Assembly: GCA_905250125.1 (NCBI GenBank)
Contig: CAJNOL010001004.1
Coordinates: 1 to 64,000 of the forward strand
DNA from: Rotaria sordida
Lineage: Eukaryota > Rotifera > Eurotatoria > Philodinida > Philodinidae
Direction: 5' to 3'
Length of the DNA: 64,000 nt
A model generated the notes under the pieces. It was not told the origin of the DNA. It worked only from the letters and a program-made list of their open reading frames with translations, and made no database searches. Of this stretch, positions 48,866 through 60,297 are shown piece after piece (within the stretch, counting starts at the first letter, position 1; each line of letters begins with the position of its first letter). The translations under genes were made by a program, and so were the position numbers.

Positions 48866-50582
48866 TATGTTACTTATGGCATCAACATTCACTTTGGGAA
48901 AGTATTCTTTATCATGTCAGCTATGGATTCATTGCTTCAAGCCATTCAATGTTTGACATGAAATAAAAAGAAGTCTATATTCTTGTTTGTTAAATATTTT
49001 TTAGAATACATTGTACGAACAATGATGAATCACTTCATTTCATTGATAATATCAAAATAAATTATCGACCAAAATCAACTCTATCATAGTTATGGGTGTC
49101 ATGTTAGAATTACTGTCCGTATGAAGTTATATTAATGCTAATATACCACACATAATCGCTGTTTATACACCAACTTTTTTCATAGCTTTTTGTTTTTCAG
49201 AAAAACAACATAAATCTGCGTCAGAAAATAATTCGATTGTATACTGTGACAAGAAGAGTTGTTAGATTAGTATTAGTATTAATTAATACTAATTCTAATG
49301 CACCACCGTAATGGTACGATTAATTATTTCAAATGAACTATTCTAGCACTTCGGTAAGAAAAAATGATGGTGATCTTCTTAAGTTTTAAAGTATTTTTCA
49401 CAGTCAATATAGACGCGATAGATATAGTCAATTTTATCTGTTATTATCTCTTGGTTCGTTTTCAGAAAGCAGGTATCCTCTTCGCAATGCATACGAACTC
49501 AACAATACGCAGTGCAATAAGTTGATGTATTTTGCTCAACGGAATATATTCTAATGAGACCATTGAAAATTAAATTCTTTTAAAGATGTGTACTGTCATT
49601 CATATAGAATCCATTGAACAAACTATTGAAAAGTCTTTAACTATATAGACTGTAAAATTAACACACAGTGCCAAGGATAATCGCCAACAACTTCATATTA
49701 TCTTATCAATATAAAACGGTGAGATAACTAAGAAGTCAAAATCGTACAAAGGTAATTTGTTCGTGGTCAATAGGAATTACAAACAAATAATGCATAAATA
49801 TCGATGAGTATATTAAATCATTAAAAAAACAGCAGTAAGTATTCGAGGTTAGTTTGAGTTACTTATCACTAAACATATGGATTCTCGTTTCTCATTATGA
49901 TGGAATTCGTAATAATTACTACAAACAAGCTGATTATTTCAATACCATGCAGAACAATAGGAAAAAAAACAGCGAATTCACTTGGTCTTAGTACGCAAAC
50001 AGTCAAAGGACAACGATCTTAAGTTGTGTATCGACAATGCTAAGAAATTGCGCAGTAATAAACCATAAGTGTATGATTTGGCTAAGACTTGCCTTTAACC
50101 TATGATAAATGATTTTTTCTCTTTATAAATCTAAGTATTGTAAATATAGATCGATTATATATAAAAAACTAAATAATTGAATGATTATGAAAATATATTG
50201 ATAAAGAAACGTATGCAGGTTTTTTCTTTAAATAAAATTCTTATCGAAATGATCTAACTTTTGAATGATTTCTATTCGATTATAAAATCACTAATTTTAT
50301 TATAACTGTTCTAATGCAATAGAATAAAGACTGTCATTTTCTGTTATTTAATAATTGATGAATACTAAATATAATAAAATCTTATAACTTGTTCATTGTT
50401 ATAAATTCAAGATATCTAATCTTTATAATGTTACTAAATCAACAGTACACAGCAAATTGATTTAAAATATATGCTCTTCGTTTTTCTTATTCAATCTAAG
50501 TAAACTGCATTCATTCTGTATATCTATAAGTTATAATTTCATTTTAAAAAATACAGAAATAGTAGTTTAAATTAATACTAGA

Positions 50583-51318
50583 AGGCGTAATAAACGGCCA
50601 TGGCTATTCAAACATTTTTTTCCCGAAGCTTCAGCAGATTGTGGGGATATTAGCACCTGAAAACCTGAAAGTAAGGTGCTGGAAATTCAAAATTAAAGCA
50701 GAAATTTTTTTCTTTATATATGGTTCAATAGAGCGTGACGAGTTGATCAAAAATATGCGCATTTTCAGTTTTTTACAATGTTTTTTTTCAGTGGAAAATT
50801 TTCAGTTTTTTTGAGATAACCCGCTTATTCTGACAAACAGTTCAATTTCCGATAGGCGACAAATTTTCAATTTATTTTTACATTTTCCTTTAAATTGCAA
50901 AACTATTTTTCTTTGCGAATTAGCATTAAAAAATGGGAATTTGAGAAACTGATTTACTAATGAGTTTTTTAGATTTAGATTTTTCAAGCTAAATCGGAAA
51001 AACCCTGTTTTGAAATTGAAAGAAAATTAAAAAATTAAAAACTTATCAAGTATCGAATATTGACCTGTTTGTCAGAAAAAGCAGATCATCTGGAAAAACT
51101 GAAAATTTTTCGCTAATAAATCATTGCACAAAATTGAAAACACACTTCTTCTCGATCAACTCATTACGTTCCATCTAACCATATATAAAGAAAAGAAAAA
51201 AAACTCCTGCTTTAATTTTACATCTCCAGTAATTTAAAACCTTGTTTTTGTAATCAAAATTCCTTTTTCTCTAGTATGAAACCTGATTTTCCGATACTTA
51301 ATTCCTAATAACGCCTAT
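50583..51318. repeat. Foldback element upstream of the second F-box gene
   Basis: AAAATTAAAGCAG, CTTTATATATGGTT and GAGTTGATC on the left (about 50690-50750) mirror the right arm (about 51150-51225). Edge segments AGGCGTAATAA and TAATAACGCCT suggest terminal inverted repeats. TTCTGACAAACAG (50829) mirrors CTGTTTGTCAGAA (51065). The arms run nearly the full length of the element. Confidence 0.75.
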
Positions 51319-51619
51319 TTGAATATCAGAAAAGTTTTTTCAAAAATCCTCCATTTTCTCGGTAAATATTCATAAAAAAAACTACTTCGCAATAGAAAGC
51401 AACCTTTATAACAGCAATGTGAATTTCCATCATAAAAAGTCATGACAACATAGGTTTATTCTAGTCTCTATATCCTTAATATAAAATCTGGTGCCATCTT
51501 CTGTTCTTTTACAGTACAATTCTTGTTGGATATCCTACCAGATATTATTTTCAGTTATCTAATAACCAGCAAAAATAGAACGACATAGTTGTTTTTTTTC
51601 TGTCCTACATTGATATTCA

Positions 51620-52600
51620 ATGGTAACACGTCTCGAAAATTTTCCTACAGAATTATTTTTTTCTATTTTTGATTATTTATGGGCACATGAATTATTTTAT
51701 TCATTTTCAAATTTAAATGCACGTATTGATATTATTATATTGCATACTCAATTACATATATCATCAGAAAATCAAGATATAATTTATTCTCCACATCGTG
51801 TTCTATCATTAAATCTTACATCATCACCAATATGTCTTGAAGAATTTATTAATCTTCGTTCATTAACATTAACCAAATGTAATCTTGATAATCTTATTCA
51901 ACTTCCTCCACATCTTTCACGTTTATGTATTCAAAATATTGATTTACCTATTTCAAATACAAAAATTATTTTTGAAAATTCAACATTAATTAATGTTCAA
52001 TTAAATTTACATAATAAATTAACTTTTTATCCATCAATATTAAATACTGATAAAAATTTTAGTAATATTGAATATTTAACAATAAATTATATATCATTAA
52101 ATGATGTTATTGAATTATTACAATATCTAACAAAATTAAAATATCTTCATATATCACTTTTTGGTATAAATAAACAAAAAATAACAAATTTTTCTTCAAT
52201 ACCAACAGTTACTCGTGTTATTTGTCTTTCAATGGGTATATCATTTGATATATTATGTACACAATTTTTATCTATTTATTTTCCTAATATTCGAACTTTA
52301 TCTATTTTTACTTCATATGTTGATCAAAATTTATTTATTAATTCTCTTGAACAATTATTAATGAATAATTTACGTTATGTTAAAAAATTAAATGTTAGTG
52401 CGCAATTTATCATTAATCGAACATTAACAACTAATAATGATAATATTGAAGCTATTTCTACACGTTTTCGTACTGCTTTTTGGATTAAACGAAATTGTCG
52501 TGCAACATTTAAATGTTGTAATGATGATCCACATATAATTCGTCTTTATCTTCAAACAAATAAAAAGACACGTACACGACCATCAAGATTTTTAGTTTAA
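51620..52600 (+). CDS. F-box/LRR-like protein, single exon
   Basis: 326 aa, intronless and apparently intact. The N-terminal F-box (LENFPTELFFSIFDYLWAHELFYSFSNLNARID) is the likely Skp1-binding module of an SCF ubiquitin ligase. Degenerate leucine-rich repeats follow (FINLRSLTLTKCNLDNL, FSNIEYLTINYISLNDV, LKYLHISLFG). The C-terminal block STRFRTAFWIKRN corresponds to the QFCSSFWLNR block of the gene at 34222-36383, so the two are diverged family members. This family is large in bdelloids; its substrates are unknown. A foldback element begins 200 bp downstream. Confidence 0.8.
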   Translation: MVTRLENFPTELFFSIFDYLWAHELFYSFSNLNARIDIIILHTQLHISSENQDIIYSPHRVLSLNLTSSPICLEEFINLRSLTLTKCNLDNLIQLPPHLSRLCIQNIDLPISNTKIIFENSTLINVQLNLHNKLTFYPSILNTDKNFSNIEYLTINYISLNDVIELLQYLTKLKYLHISLFGINKQKITNFSSIPTVTRVICLSMGISFDILCTQFLSIYFPNIRTLSIFTSYVDQNLFINSLEQLLMNNLRYVKKLNVSAQFIINRTLTTNNDNIEAISTRFRTAFWIKRNCRATFKCCNDDPHIIRLYLQTNKKTRTRPSRFLV

Positions 52601-52800
52601 AAATAAAAATTATTTGTTTTTTTTTCGGACAAACATATTTTCAAAGTTTTTTTCTATTATTAATATAAATAAAAGTAATTTGATGGATATAAATAAAAAT
52701 CTTACAAAACATTTCATGTTAATTTATTATTCTATCACATTTCATGTATGAAATTATCAACGATCAACAACAATTATCATAAAAAGACTGAAAATCTAGC

Positions 52801-53677
52801 TTTTTCAATTTTTTCTTACATTTGTTTTTTATATTTTCATTCACATTATTAAAGGATACAAACCTGATTGAAATAGTAGTACAGATAGTATGAGACGTCA
52901 GCTATATGATACACCATAGTAGAAGGGTACTCTATCCGTCAATATAGATTCTTCATACTGAAAATGATTTTTCCACGCAAAAATAGATTTTGTATTTTCT
53001 AACCAAGAGATTGGTGCTGAAATAAAAATAAAATAAACCAATCGATAGAGAATTTCATACTTTATGTATTTCTAAAAGAGTTTTCTTCTCCGCGTTGGTC
53101 TTCACTTCAAAAATTTGATTTTAGCGAGAATAGCGAAAAAAAACGGACCGCTTTTTCTGTTAAGTAACTTACAAAAGAAAAGTTAGTTTTGTTTCTCAAC
53201 ACTTTTTTAAAAAATGATGGACCTGAAAAAATCAGTGATATTAGAACCTCAAATACAGCTCTTTTCAATAGTGTATAATAAATTGCAATAAGAAAGAATT
53301 TGTAAGAATCAATTACGCTGTTTTCGTTTTCTCGGCTATTCTTGTTAAAATCAAGTTTTTGAAGTGAAGAACACTTTTCTTTAGAAACAGATACAGCGCG
53401 AAAATCTCTACTGATTGGTCTATTTTATTTTCATTTTAGTGCCAATCTCTTAGTTAGGAAATATGAAATACTGAATAGTATTTAAAACTATTTTTGCATG
53501 GAAAAATTATTTTTAGTAAGAACAATCTATATTGATAGATAGAGTACTCTCCTATTATAGTGCATCATGTAGCCGGCGTTTCATACTATCTAAACCACTA
53601 TTTCAATCAGCTCATATTTTTTAATGATGTGAAAGAAAATTTTAAAAAACCAATGTAAGAAAAAATTGAAAAAAAAT
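52801..53677. repeat. Foldback element downstream of the second F-box gene
   Basis: About 880 bp, near-complete palindrome. Left TTCAATTTTTTCTTACATTTG (cited as 52805-52825) mirrors right CAATGTAAGAAAAAATTGAA (about 53651-53670). Inner landmarks TGAAATAGTAGTACAGATAG (about 52870), CCAAGAGATTGG (about 53003) and CTTCACTTCAAAAATTTGAT (about 53100) all recur in mirror order on the right. The centre is near 53240. Confidence 0.85.
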
Positions 53678-54415
53678 TCGGTTAAATTTTTATAACTGCC
53701 GGTATTTATAAAATTTAAACAATTTATTTTTTTATTAATTTTGAAAATGAGATCAGAAACTATGATTTTGTTTTTGGCATAGGTAATGAGCTTTCATTCG
53801 TTATTTCAAAAAAATATACCAAGAAAAAAAAAAGGATTATATTATCAGTATTCCATTGTAATCTGATGATCTTGCATTATCTTGTGTTGTTTTTCTTTTG
53901 ATTCAGAAATATCCTATGTGAGTAGTAGGAAGCGTATAATTATACTTCTTGCAGTTATACTTCCTCATACAACAGAAAGTTTACAATTAAATTTTTTCTC
54001 TCGCCTATTTGATATTGAATACGAAGGCAAAAAAAAAACAGGAAAAAGATTATAGATAATGAATTATTCAAACCAAAATTAGTAAAAAAAAATTTTGTTA
54101 ATATAATAGTAAGAGTAAATTATAGCACATTTAAAATCAACATCAAAGTATTCAACGATGAAGATAATAACAACTGCCTTTCGTTTGATTTTTTTCTTCA
54201 ACCTCTGGGATTTTTGTTCTTGTTTGCACTTTTGTTTCTAACAATGATAGAATAAAAACGAGAAGAGAAAGAGAATACGAAGAAAAAAAAAGTCTTCTTT
54301 CTTTCGGCTTCTCTAGACTCTAATCCTTTTTTCTTGTATTTTTCAAGAATATTATTCTCAATGAAATGTGCAGAAGAGATTATATACAATACAAAATAGA
54401 TAATATAAATGAAAC

Positions 54416-57400
54416 ATGCTTGACAACGTTGATCTATTAACAAATAATACAACTGTGGCTTCTAGTATTGTACAGCAAAATAATAATTTAACTTATTATT
54501 TTGTTCCAATTTATACAATACTCTTTTTTCTTGGTACATTTGGTAATGGTCTTGTTATCATTAGTATTCGTCGTTCATCACGTCTTCGAACAGTGACCAA
54601 TACTTATTTACTTAATATAGCTATTGCTGATTTTGTTCTTCTTATGAGTGTACCTTTTCTTATTGTTACAATACTTGCTAATGGATGGATATTTGGAAAT
54701 ATTTTATGTAAAATGTATTATAATTTTATTCATATAAATCAATATGTTAGTTCACTTTTATTGGCTGCTTTATCATTTGATCGATATCTGGCTGTGTGTC
54801 ATCCAGTTCGAGCTATTGAATTTCGGACAAGAACAAAATGTGTAATAATCATTAGTGGTATGTTAGTAAAAAAAATAATATTACAAGTCATTTTCATGTT
54901 TTGTTTCGATATTCTATCCCTTAGTATGTTGGCTTATATCCATTCTATTTCTGTGTCCAACATGGGTATTTGCAACTGTCATATCTGAACAATATGTAGT
55001 TTGGTTTGGTCATCGAGTGCAAAAGTAAGAAAATATAACATTGTTTTATATTTTTTCGAGATAACTAAGTTAATTGATAGCCATACTAATTATTCATTGT
55101 ATTCTTTTGCTACTGCTTTTCTCTAAATCAGTAAGAATAAGTTAATGCATTTAAACGAGGGCTCTTTTCTATTTTAATTGATTTCTATTAAATGCAATAC
55201 TTAGATGTGAATAAGTACTCTCGAAGCGAGCAAAGAGAGTTTTTCATGTAAGAAAAATTCTTAACAACAAAAATACAACAAAGTTCTACCCCCTCATTTT
55301 TTCAATGCTTTGCTTGATAAAAACCCTTTATCAAAATGTCAACTTCAAAAAATAAAAGTTTCCTAAACGAACAGGATTTTGTTTGATTATCTATAAACAG
55401 ATAAAATTCATATATATGTGAAACAAGTTACAAAAATTTCCATTAAGTACCAGAAGGGACCGATCAATATGTCCGATTTTAATTGAAATTATTCAGACGG
55501 ATAATCTATACATTGATGACAGATGCGAGTAGATAATTGATACTTTTTTTTATAATCTCACTGTTCTTTCTTAGTTAGATATCTTAGCGGATCTATATGA
55601 TTAATATGACCATTGAATAATTAAGAAAACCATTTGATTAAAATCTATAATTACAAGTAGCTTGGATTTCTCTTAACTTCATCTCTGCTTTATATTTAAA
55701 ATAGTTATAAAAAGAATTTTAAATAAGTAAAAAACTATATAGACGACAATTTAGTATTTATCTCATAAGAATTTCATAGTTTATAAGCTTATATACGTTC
55801 TCAGATATGTGAATAATTCTACTTCATGAAAATTCTATTAGTAGATAATAGTAATCTCGAAAGAAGCTTATGAACTTGATCTTATATGTTCATATGTCAT
55901 GAACTTCAACTACATACATAACGATAGTCATAATAAAAAGTAGAAAATATAATTTCCATAGATGTCATCAATAGATATATATATATACATATAGAAAAAA
56001 ATAATTCGTTTAATGTAGAATTTCTTTTTGTTCTCATTGTTTCGATGTCTTCAAATGTAATCGTTTCCTTTAAAACGTCAGTTAGCCTTATTATACTCCA
56101 ATTGAATGTGCTCATGTCTACATCAATCAAATACGGAAGTTTTGAATGTAGTTCCCTGAAGCAAAATATTTAGGAAATTTCCGTATGATTACACAATAGT
56201 TTGAAAACATAGAGCTTTTCATGTTTTGTTAATTCCAATATATGAACATACAGAGCTGCCACTACTGGGCGTGTCGGGAATGTAACATCCCTTACCTCCT
56301 CCCCCCCTCCCCAATCGTCAAAAGATTTTCGCTTTTTCTCAGCAAAATTCAAAAATTTTCATGTGTTCTGTTAACAAAAATAATGGTACACCTCTCAAAA
56401 ATTCTCAACATTTGATATCCATCCCCCCCAAAAAACTTGCTACACTCTCCCAATGTTGGTTGATTCGAGGCAGCTCTGTGAATATAAAAATATATCAGAA
56501 CTCTTATAAACACAGCTTGTTCACATATACATAAGATCATATAAGTCTTATGTGTTTTCATGTTTATATGCAATAACCTTACATATTTATAGCATATTAG
56601 TACAGAAGTATTAGTTCTATGTTCGTGAATATCATATAGAATTTTTCTAAATGTTAAATGTAAATCATATAAAAACATATTCTATAAGAACGAACTATGA
56701 AAATATATACAACATTGACTCATTTGCTTGTCTAGACCGATGTATATATAATTGATCTTACTTTTCGATATAATATCGATTATAATATTCAAAGAAAACT
56801 ATTTCAATTTGCATAAAATGACATACTTTTCAAGTGTCAATATCGCACATATTATGAAATTGTGCATGTTCTTCTATTGTTAATGAAACTAGATTTATAA
56901 CTATAATCATGCAATTTTGCCTCTAAGGATTCACTGGTCTTCATATTTTGGAATATGTTGTAACATGCACAATAATTATCAAGTAATATCAAGCCTCGTT
57001 GTGACGTTAATAAATCATAGAGAAGCTTTATTTTTATATGAAATTAACCTTGTGAGTGCCAAGAAAGGCTTTCTTGAAATACCAATAAAAATTTTAATTG
57101 AAGACTTTATACGTGCGGATATCAGTTGTTTTATCTTGTCTTTGAATGACATAAAGATTATTCAGATTGAAGACTTTGTGATGAATAAACAGTCTAATGC
57201 AAGTCGAAACTGTAATTATCCAGGTCAAAAATTATTCATTTTAAAGGACATTTCTGCCTCTTTCACTCTAATAATATAGAAGAACTCAAATCAAGAAAAC
57301 TAAATATCGAAAATATTCTGTTATTTTTTTTCTTATAAAAATGATCTTTTATATAGAAATGAAAACTAAAATTAAATCATAAAGATTTTGATGGAAAGAA

Positions 57401-58484
57401 AAATATTAACTTATCAATGATTTTATTTTTATTGTGGAAAACGGATTAAATTTAAATAGAGATTAATTTCGCCTCAGTTTTACCCATGGAAAAATGTTTC
57501 CAATGAGTAATTCTATGAGTTCGTTTAGATAGAATTAATTGATGTTAATTAACATTCAACCATATAATCAAAAGAAAATATCTTATTTGTTTGATTTTCT
57601 TTAGGTGTGTTATTGATTTTCCAGCAATTGTATTTCGAATTCCTCCAGAAATAGTTTTTACTTATTATGGATTTTTACTTGGATTTCTTATTCCTGTATC
57701 TATGATAACAACATTTTATATACTTGTTCTTAGACGTCTTAATAATATACGTCGAAAACATAAATCTGGAATAAAACAACGTTCACATCGTAAAGTAACA
57801 CGAATTGTTCTTGCTGTTGTAACTGCTTATTTTATTTGTTGGGTACCATATTGGTTTTTACAAATATTTATAACAATTGATCCATTAAGACATTCATTAC
57901 GTTTAAATAGTTCTGTATTACCAACTCATTCAAGTATGCGTTTTCTTAAAGAATTAACACATTTAACAACAATTTTTGGTTATGCTAATAATTGTCTTAA
58001 TCCAGTTCTATATGTTTTTTTATCGGATTCATTTCGTGAAGAATATTTAATTCTACTTAAATGTTTTAATCCAGGTGGATTATTTATAGAAAATACATTA
58101 CATAATGGAAATGTACAAAAACATTCTTATAAACGTGAATTAGATCGACAACAATCATTTCAACGTACTAATCGTCAAGAACTAGCTATAAAAAACATAA
58201 AACATAGTGTAGCTACTGAGGAAGTACCTTCAAGTTATGGATCATTTTCATTTTTTTTACATCGTGGTAATAATCATAGACGTCCTTCACATTCATCAAC
58301 TTCATTACGAGTTAATGAACATAATAGACGTCATAGTGAACATACAACCACATCTTCTAAAAATGCGTTACTTCAATGTCCAAATAATAATCAAAAACAA
58401 ATGTTAATGGTTAATTTATCTGTAACTTTTACTCATCCTCAATCCAGAATTACCGATGATGGTGGTGTCTATTGTGGTGATTAG
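54416..58484 (+). CDS. Class A (rhodopsin-like) peptide GPCR, somatostatin/allatostatin-C/opioid-like
   Basis: Exons 54416-54857, 54925-55024, 57605-58484; 473 aa. The extracellular N-terminus has N-glycosylation sequons (NNTT, NNLT). Seven TM segments follow. Diagnostic motifs are GNGLVI (TM1), NIAIAD (TM2), the extracellular-loop Cys (ILCKM), DRYLAV (TM3, Asp122-Arg123-Tyr124), FICWVPYW (TM6) and NNCLNPVLYVFLSDSFR (TM7/helix 8, NPxxY). The LRTVTNTYLLNIAIAD and DRYLAVCHPVRA stretches most resemble somatostatin/allatostatin-C receptors, predicting Gi/o coupling. The long cytoplasmic tail is rich in His, Ser, Asn and Arg. Intron 2 (2580 bp) contains a hAT MITE. The ligand cannot be told from sequence. 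Confidence 0.92.
55025..57604 (+). other. GPCR intron 2
   Basis: 2.6 kb, much longer than intron 1 (67 bp). It contains the hAT MITE at 56251-56478. The 120-codon frame at 56917-57279 has no recognisable domain and is not called as a gene. Confidence 0.8.
56251..56478. mobile_element. hAT-type MITE in GPCR intron 2
   Basis: 228 bp. Perfect 10-bp terminal inverted repeats CAGAGCTGCC and GGCAGCTCTG. It is flanked by 8-bp target duplications TGAACATA (56243-56250) and TGAATATA (56479-56486), 7 of 8 identical. The interior has C-rich tracts unlike the AT-rich surroundings. Confidence 0.85.
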
Positions 58485-60297
58485 ACGTTAAAGAAAAAAT
58501 ATTTTATTATTTTCTTTTTTTGTTTTTCATATTGTAACAAGTTCAATTAATACATATTTCGCATGCTCAAAATGTATGATTTTATTTTGTCTATTAATAA
58601 AAATTCATGTATTTTTCGATGTACAATTTTATGTCGAGTAGTTTGAAAGTAATTTCAGATTGATTTGATAATATATAGAGTAATAGGGACTTAAAATTGT
58701 GCCCTCAACTTCTAATGGTCGACATGGCCATTGAATTCGTGAGAATTTTTGCTAATTATTTTCATCTCGAATTGGTTTCATAGGACAGAGCATTCAATTC
58801 TTCATTGATTCCTATAAAACCAAATCTATTTTTTATTTGTCATTTCATTGACAGCCAATGGTTTATTAGCTAAAAAATCAGTTCTATTCATTGACTTTTT
58901 TTTTACAGAGAGAGAGAGAGATGCATGGAGCTCAGTTGGAGGAAATGTTTATATACTAATCAATAGTGCTTTTCAAAAGCTACAAAATCTTACGTTTACG
59001 AAACCCACAAAAACATGACGGTTTTCTTAAGAAATTCCATGCATACTACGTTCGAGACATGATTCAATGATATTTTGATAAAGTTGAGTCAGAAAAACCA
59101 GAGAGATTACGCCAAAATTAACGTGATGTTCAAAATTAGCATTGAAAACTAAGTCGACTTATGTATGTTTCAAATATTTCCACGATTTTTTTTTCTGCAT
59201 CGAAAAATCGACCTGTGATCCTTCTCAAGATTGACTCAAAAGATTAACACATCGTATTTATTGTTCACACATCTGCCATTTTGTATTTTTTTCTTATTTC
59301 AGAAAAATTAGAAACTGTTGCACATTGTAGAAATGAATTTTCAATGAAATTCTTATTTGAGCTGATTCTGAGGAAGATGAGAAGTCAATTTTTCGATGCA
59401 GAAAAAAAAACTCGCAAAAAATGTATGACATATACATAAGTTGTCTCAGTTTTCAATGCTGATTCGAAATATCACGTTAGTTTTGACGTAACCTTCAGTT
59501 TTTCTGACTCAGCTTTATCAAAACATCATTCAAAAACATTTTATGATTTCAATGGTTTTGTCGACAATGAGAAATTAAGAATAGTATTTTGAATCTTCAT
59601 TCCTCTATATATCATCAAATCGATATGAAATTAATACTACTAAACTACTCGATATAAAATAATGCATCAAAGAACAGATGAACTTTCGAACAGTTAAAAA
59701 AAAGAGACAGGTTGATGGTCTTATTCGGACTCGTGCTTAATTGATGAAAATAGAGATTACTGTCTATTTAAAAAATTCTCATTAGACATGGAATATATAA
59801 TAAAAACAAAAAAAACATACGTAATAAACCCTGAAAAAAATAATGATGTTTTTTTTATTAAGAAAATCAAGTAGAGCATGTTCAATCTCATGAAAGAAAT
59901 ATTTGTATCACAAAGTGACAAAACTTCAAAATAATGAGAATGCATAAAAAGTGTAGACATGTTTGTATTTCGGAAAATTACATGTCACAATATTATTCAG
60001 ATATATTCAATATGCATCGATGAACAATTTGATTTTCGGCACTGCTTCCATTCTAATTGTATTATTAATAATATCCTTCCGTTGCAAAGTTTTATTCATT
60101 TAGAAAAAGAAAACAAATCTCGTTCAAATTAAAGTCATACATTCTTTTATCACTTTGCACAGGTATTTTAAAAGAGATAAGTTATCATTGAAACAAAAAA
60201 CAATTAAAAAAAACACAGTTTCCTACGGAATAATCATTACATTCACATATGCAACAATTCTTTTTTTTTGGATTTCATTGGATTACATAGTTTCGAT
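58485..60297. other. Convergent intergenic region between GPCR and CCT4
   Basis: 3' ends of both genes face each other. It contains a foldback (59070-59550) and an AGAGAG microsatellite at about 58909-58920. No gene recognised. Confidence 0.7.
59070..59550. repeat. Foldback element between GPCR and CCT4
   Basis: Arms of about 160 bp at roughly 80% pairing. TTTTGATAAAGTTGAGTCAG (59074-59093), AGCATTGAAAACT (59138) and TTCTGCATCGAAAAATCGAC (59193-59212) pair with segments near 59505-59525, 59447 and 59385-59403. The centre is near 59300. Confidence 0.85.

Larger units (their letters stand above)
44744..51619. other. Gene-poor 6.9-kb stretch
   Basis: No gene recognised on either strand. It contains: kB-like palindromic repeats at about 45340-45410; CCCGG/CCGAACCC-rich repeat fragments at about 46300-46630 that look like old transposon pieces; a foldback at 48310-48865; a small TTAGTATTAA-type palindrome near 49268-49297; and a second foldback at about 50583-51318. 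The remainder is featureless AT-rich DNA. Confidence 0.6.

Noticed and set aside
56917-57279. 120-codon open frame in GPCR intron 2
   Set aside because: No domain or family resemblance and no splice-compatible neighbours; it is inside a well-supported intron.
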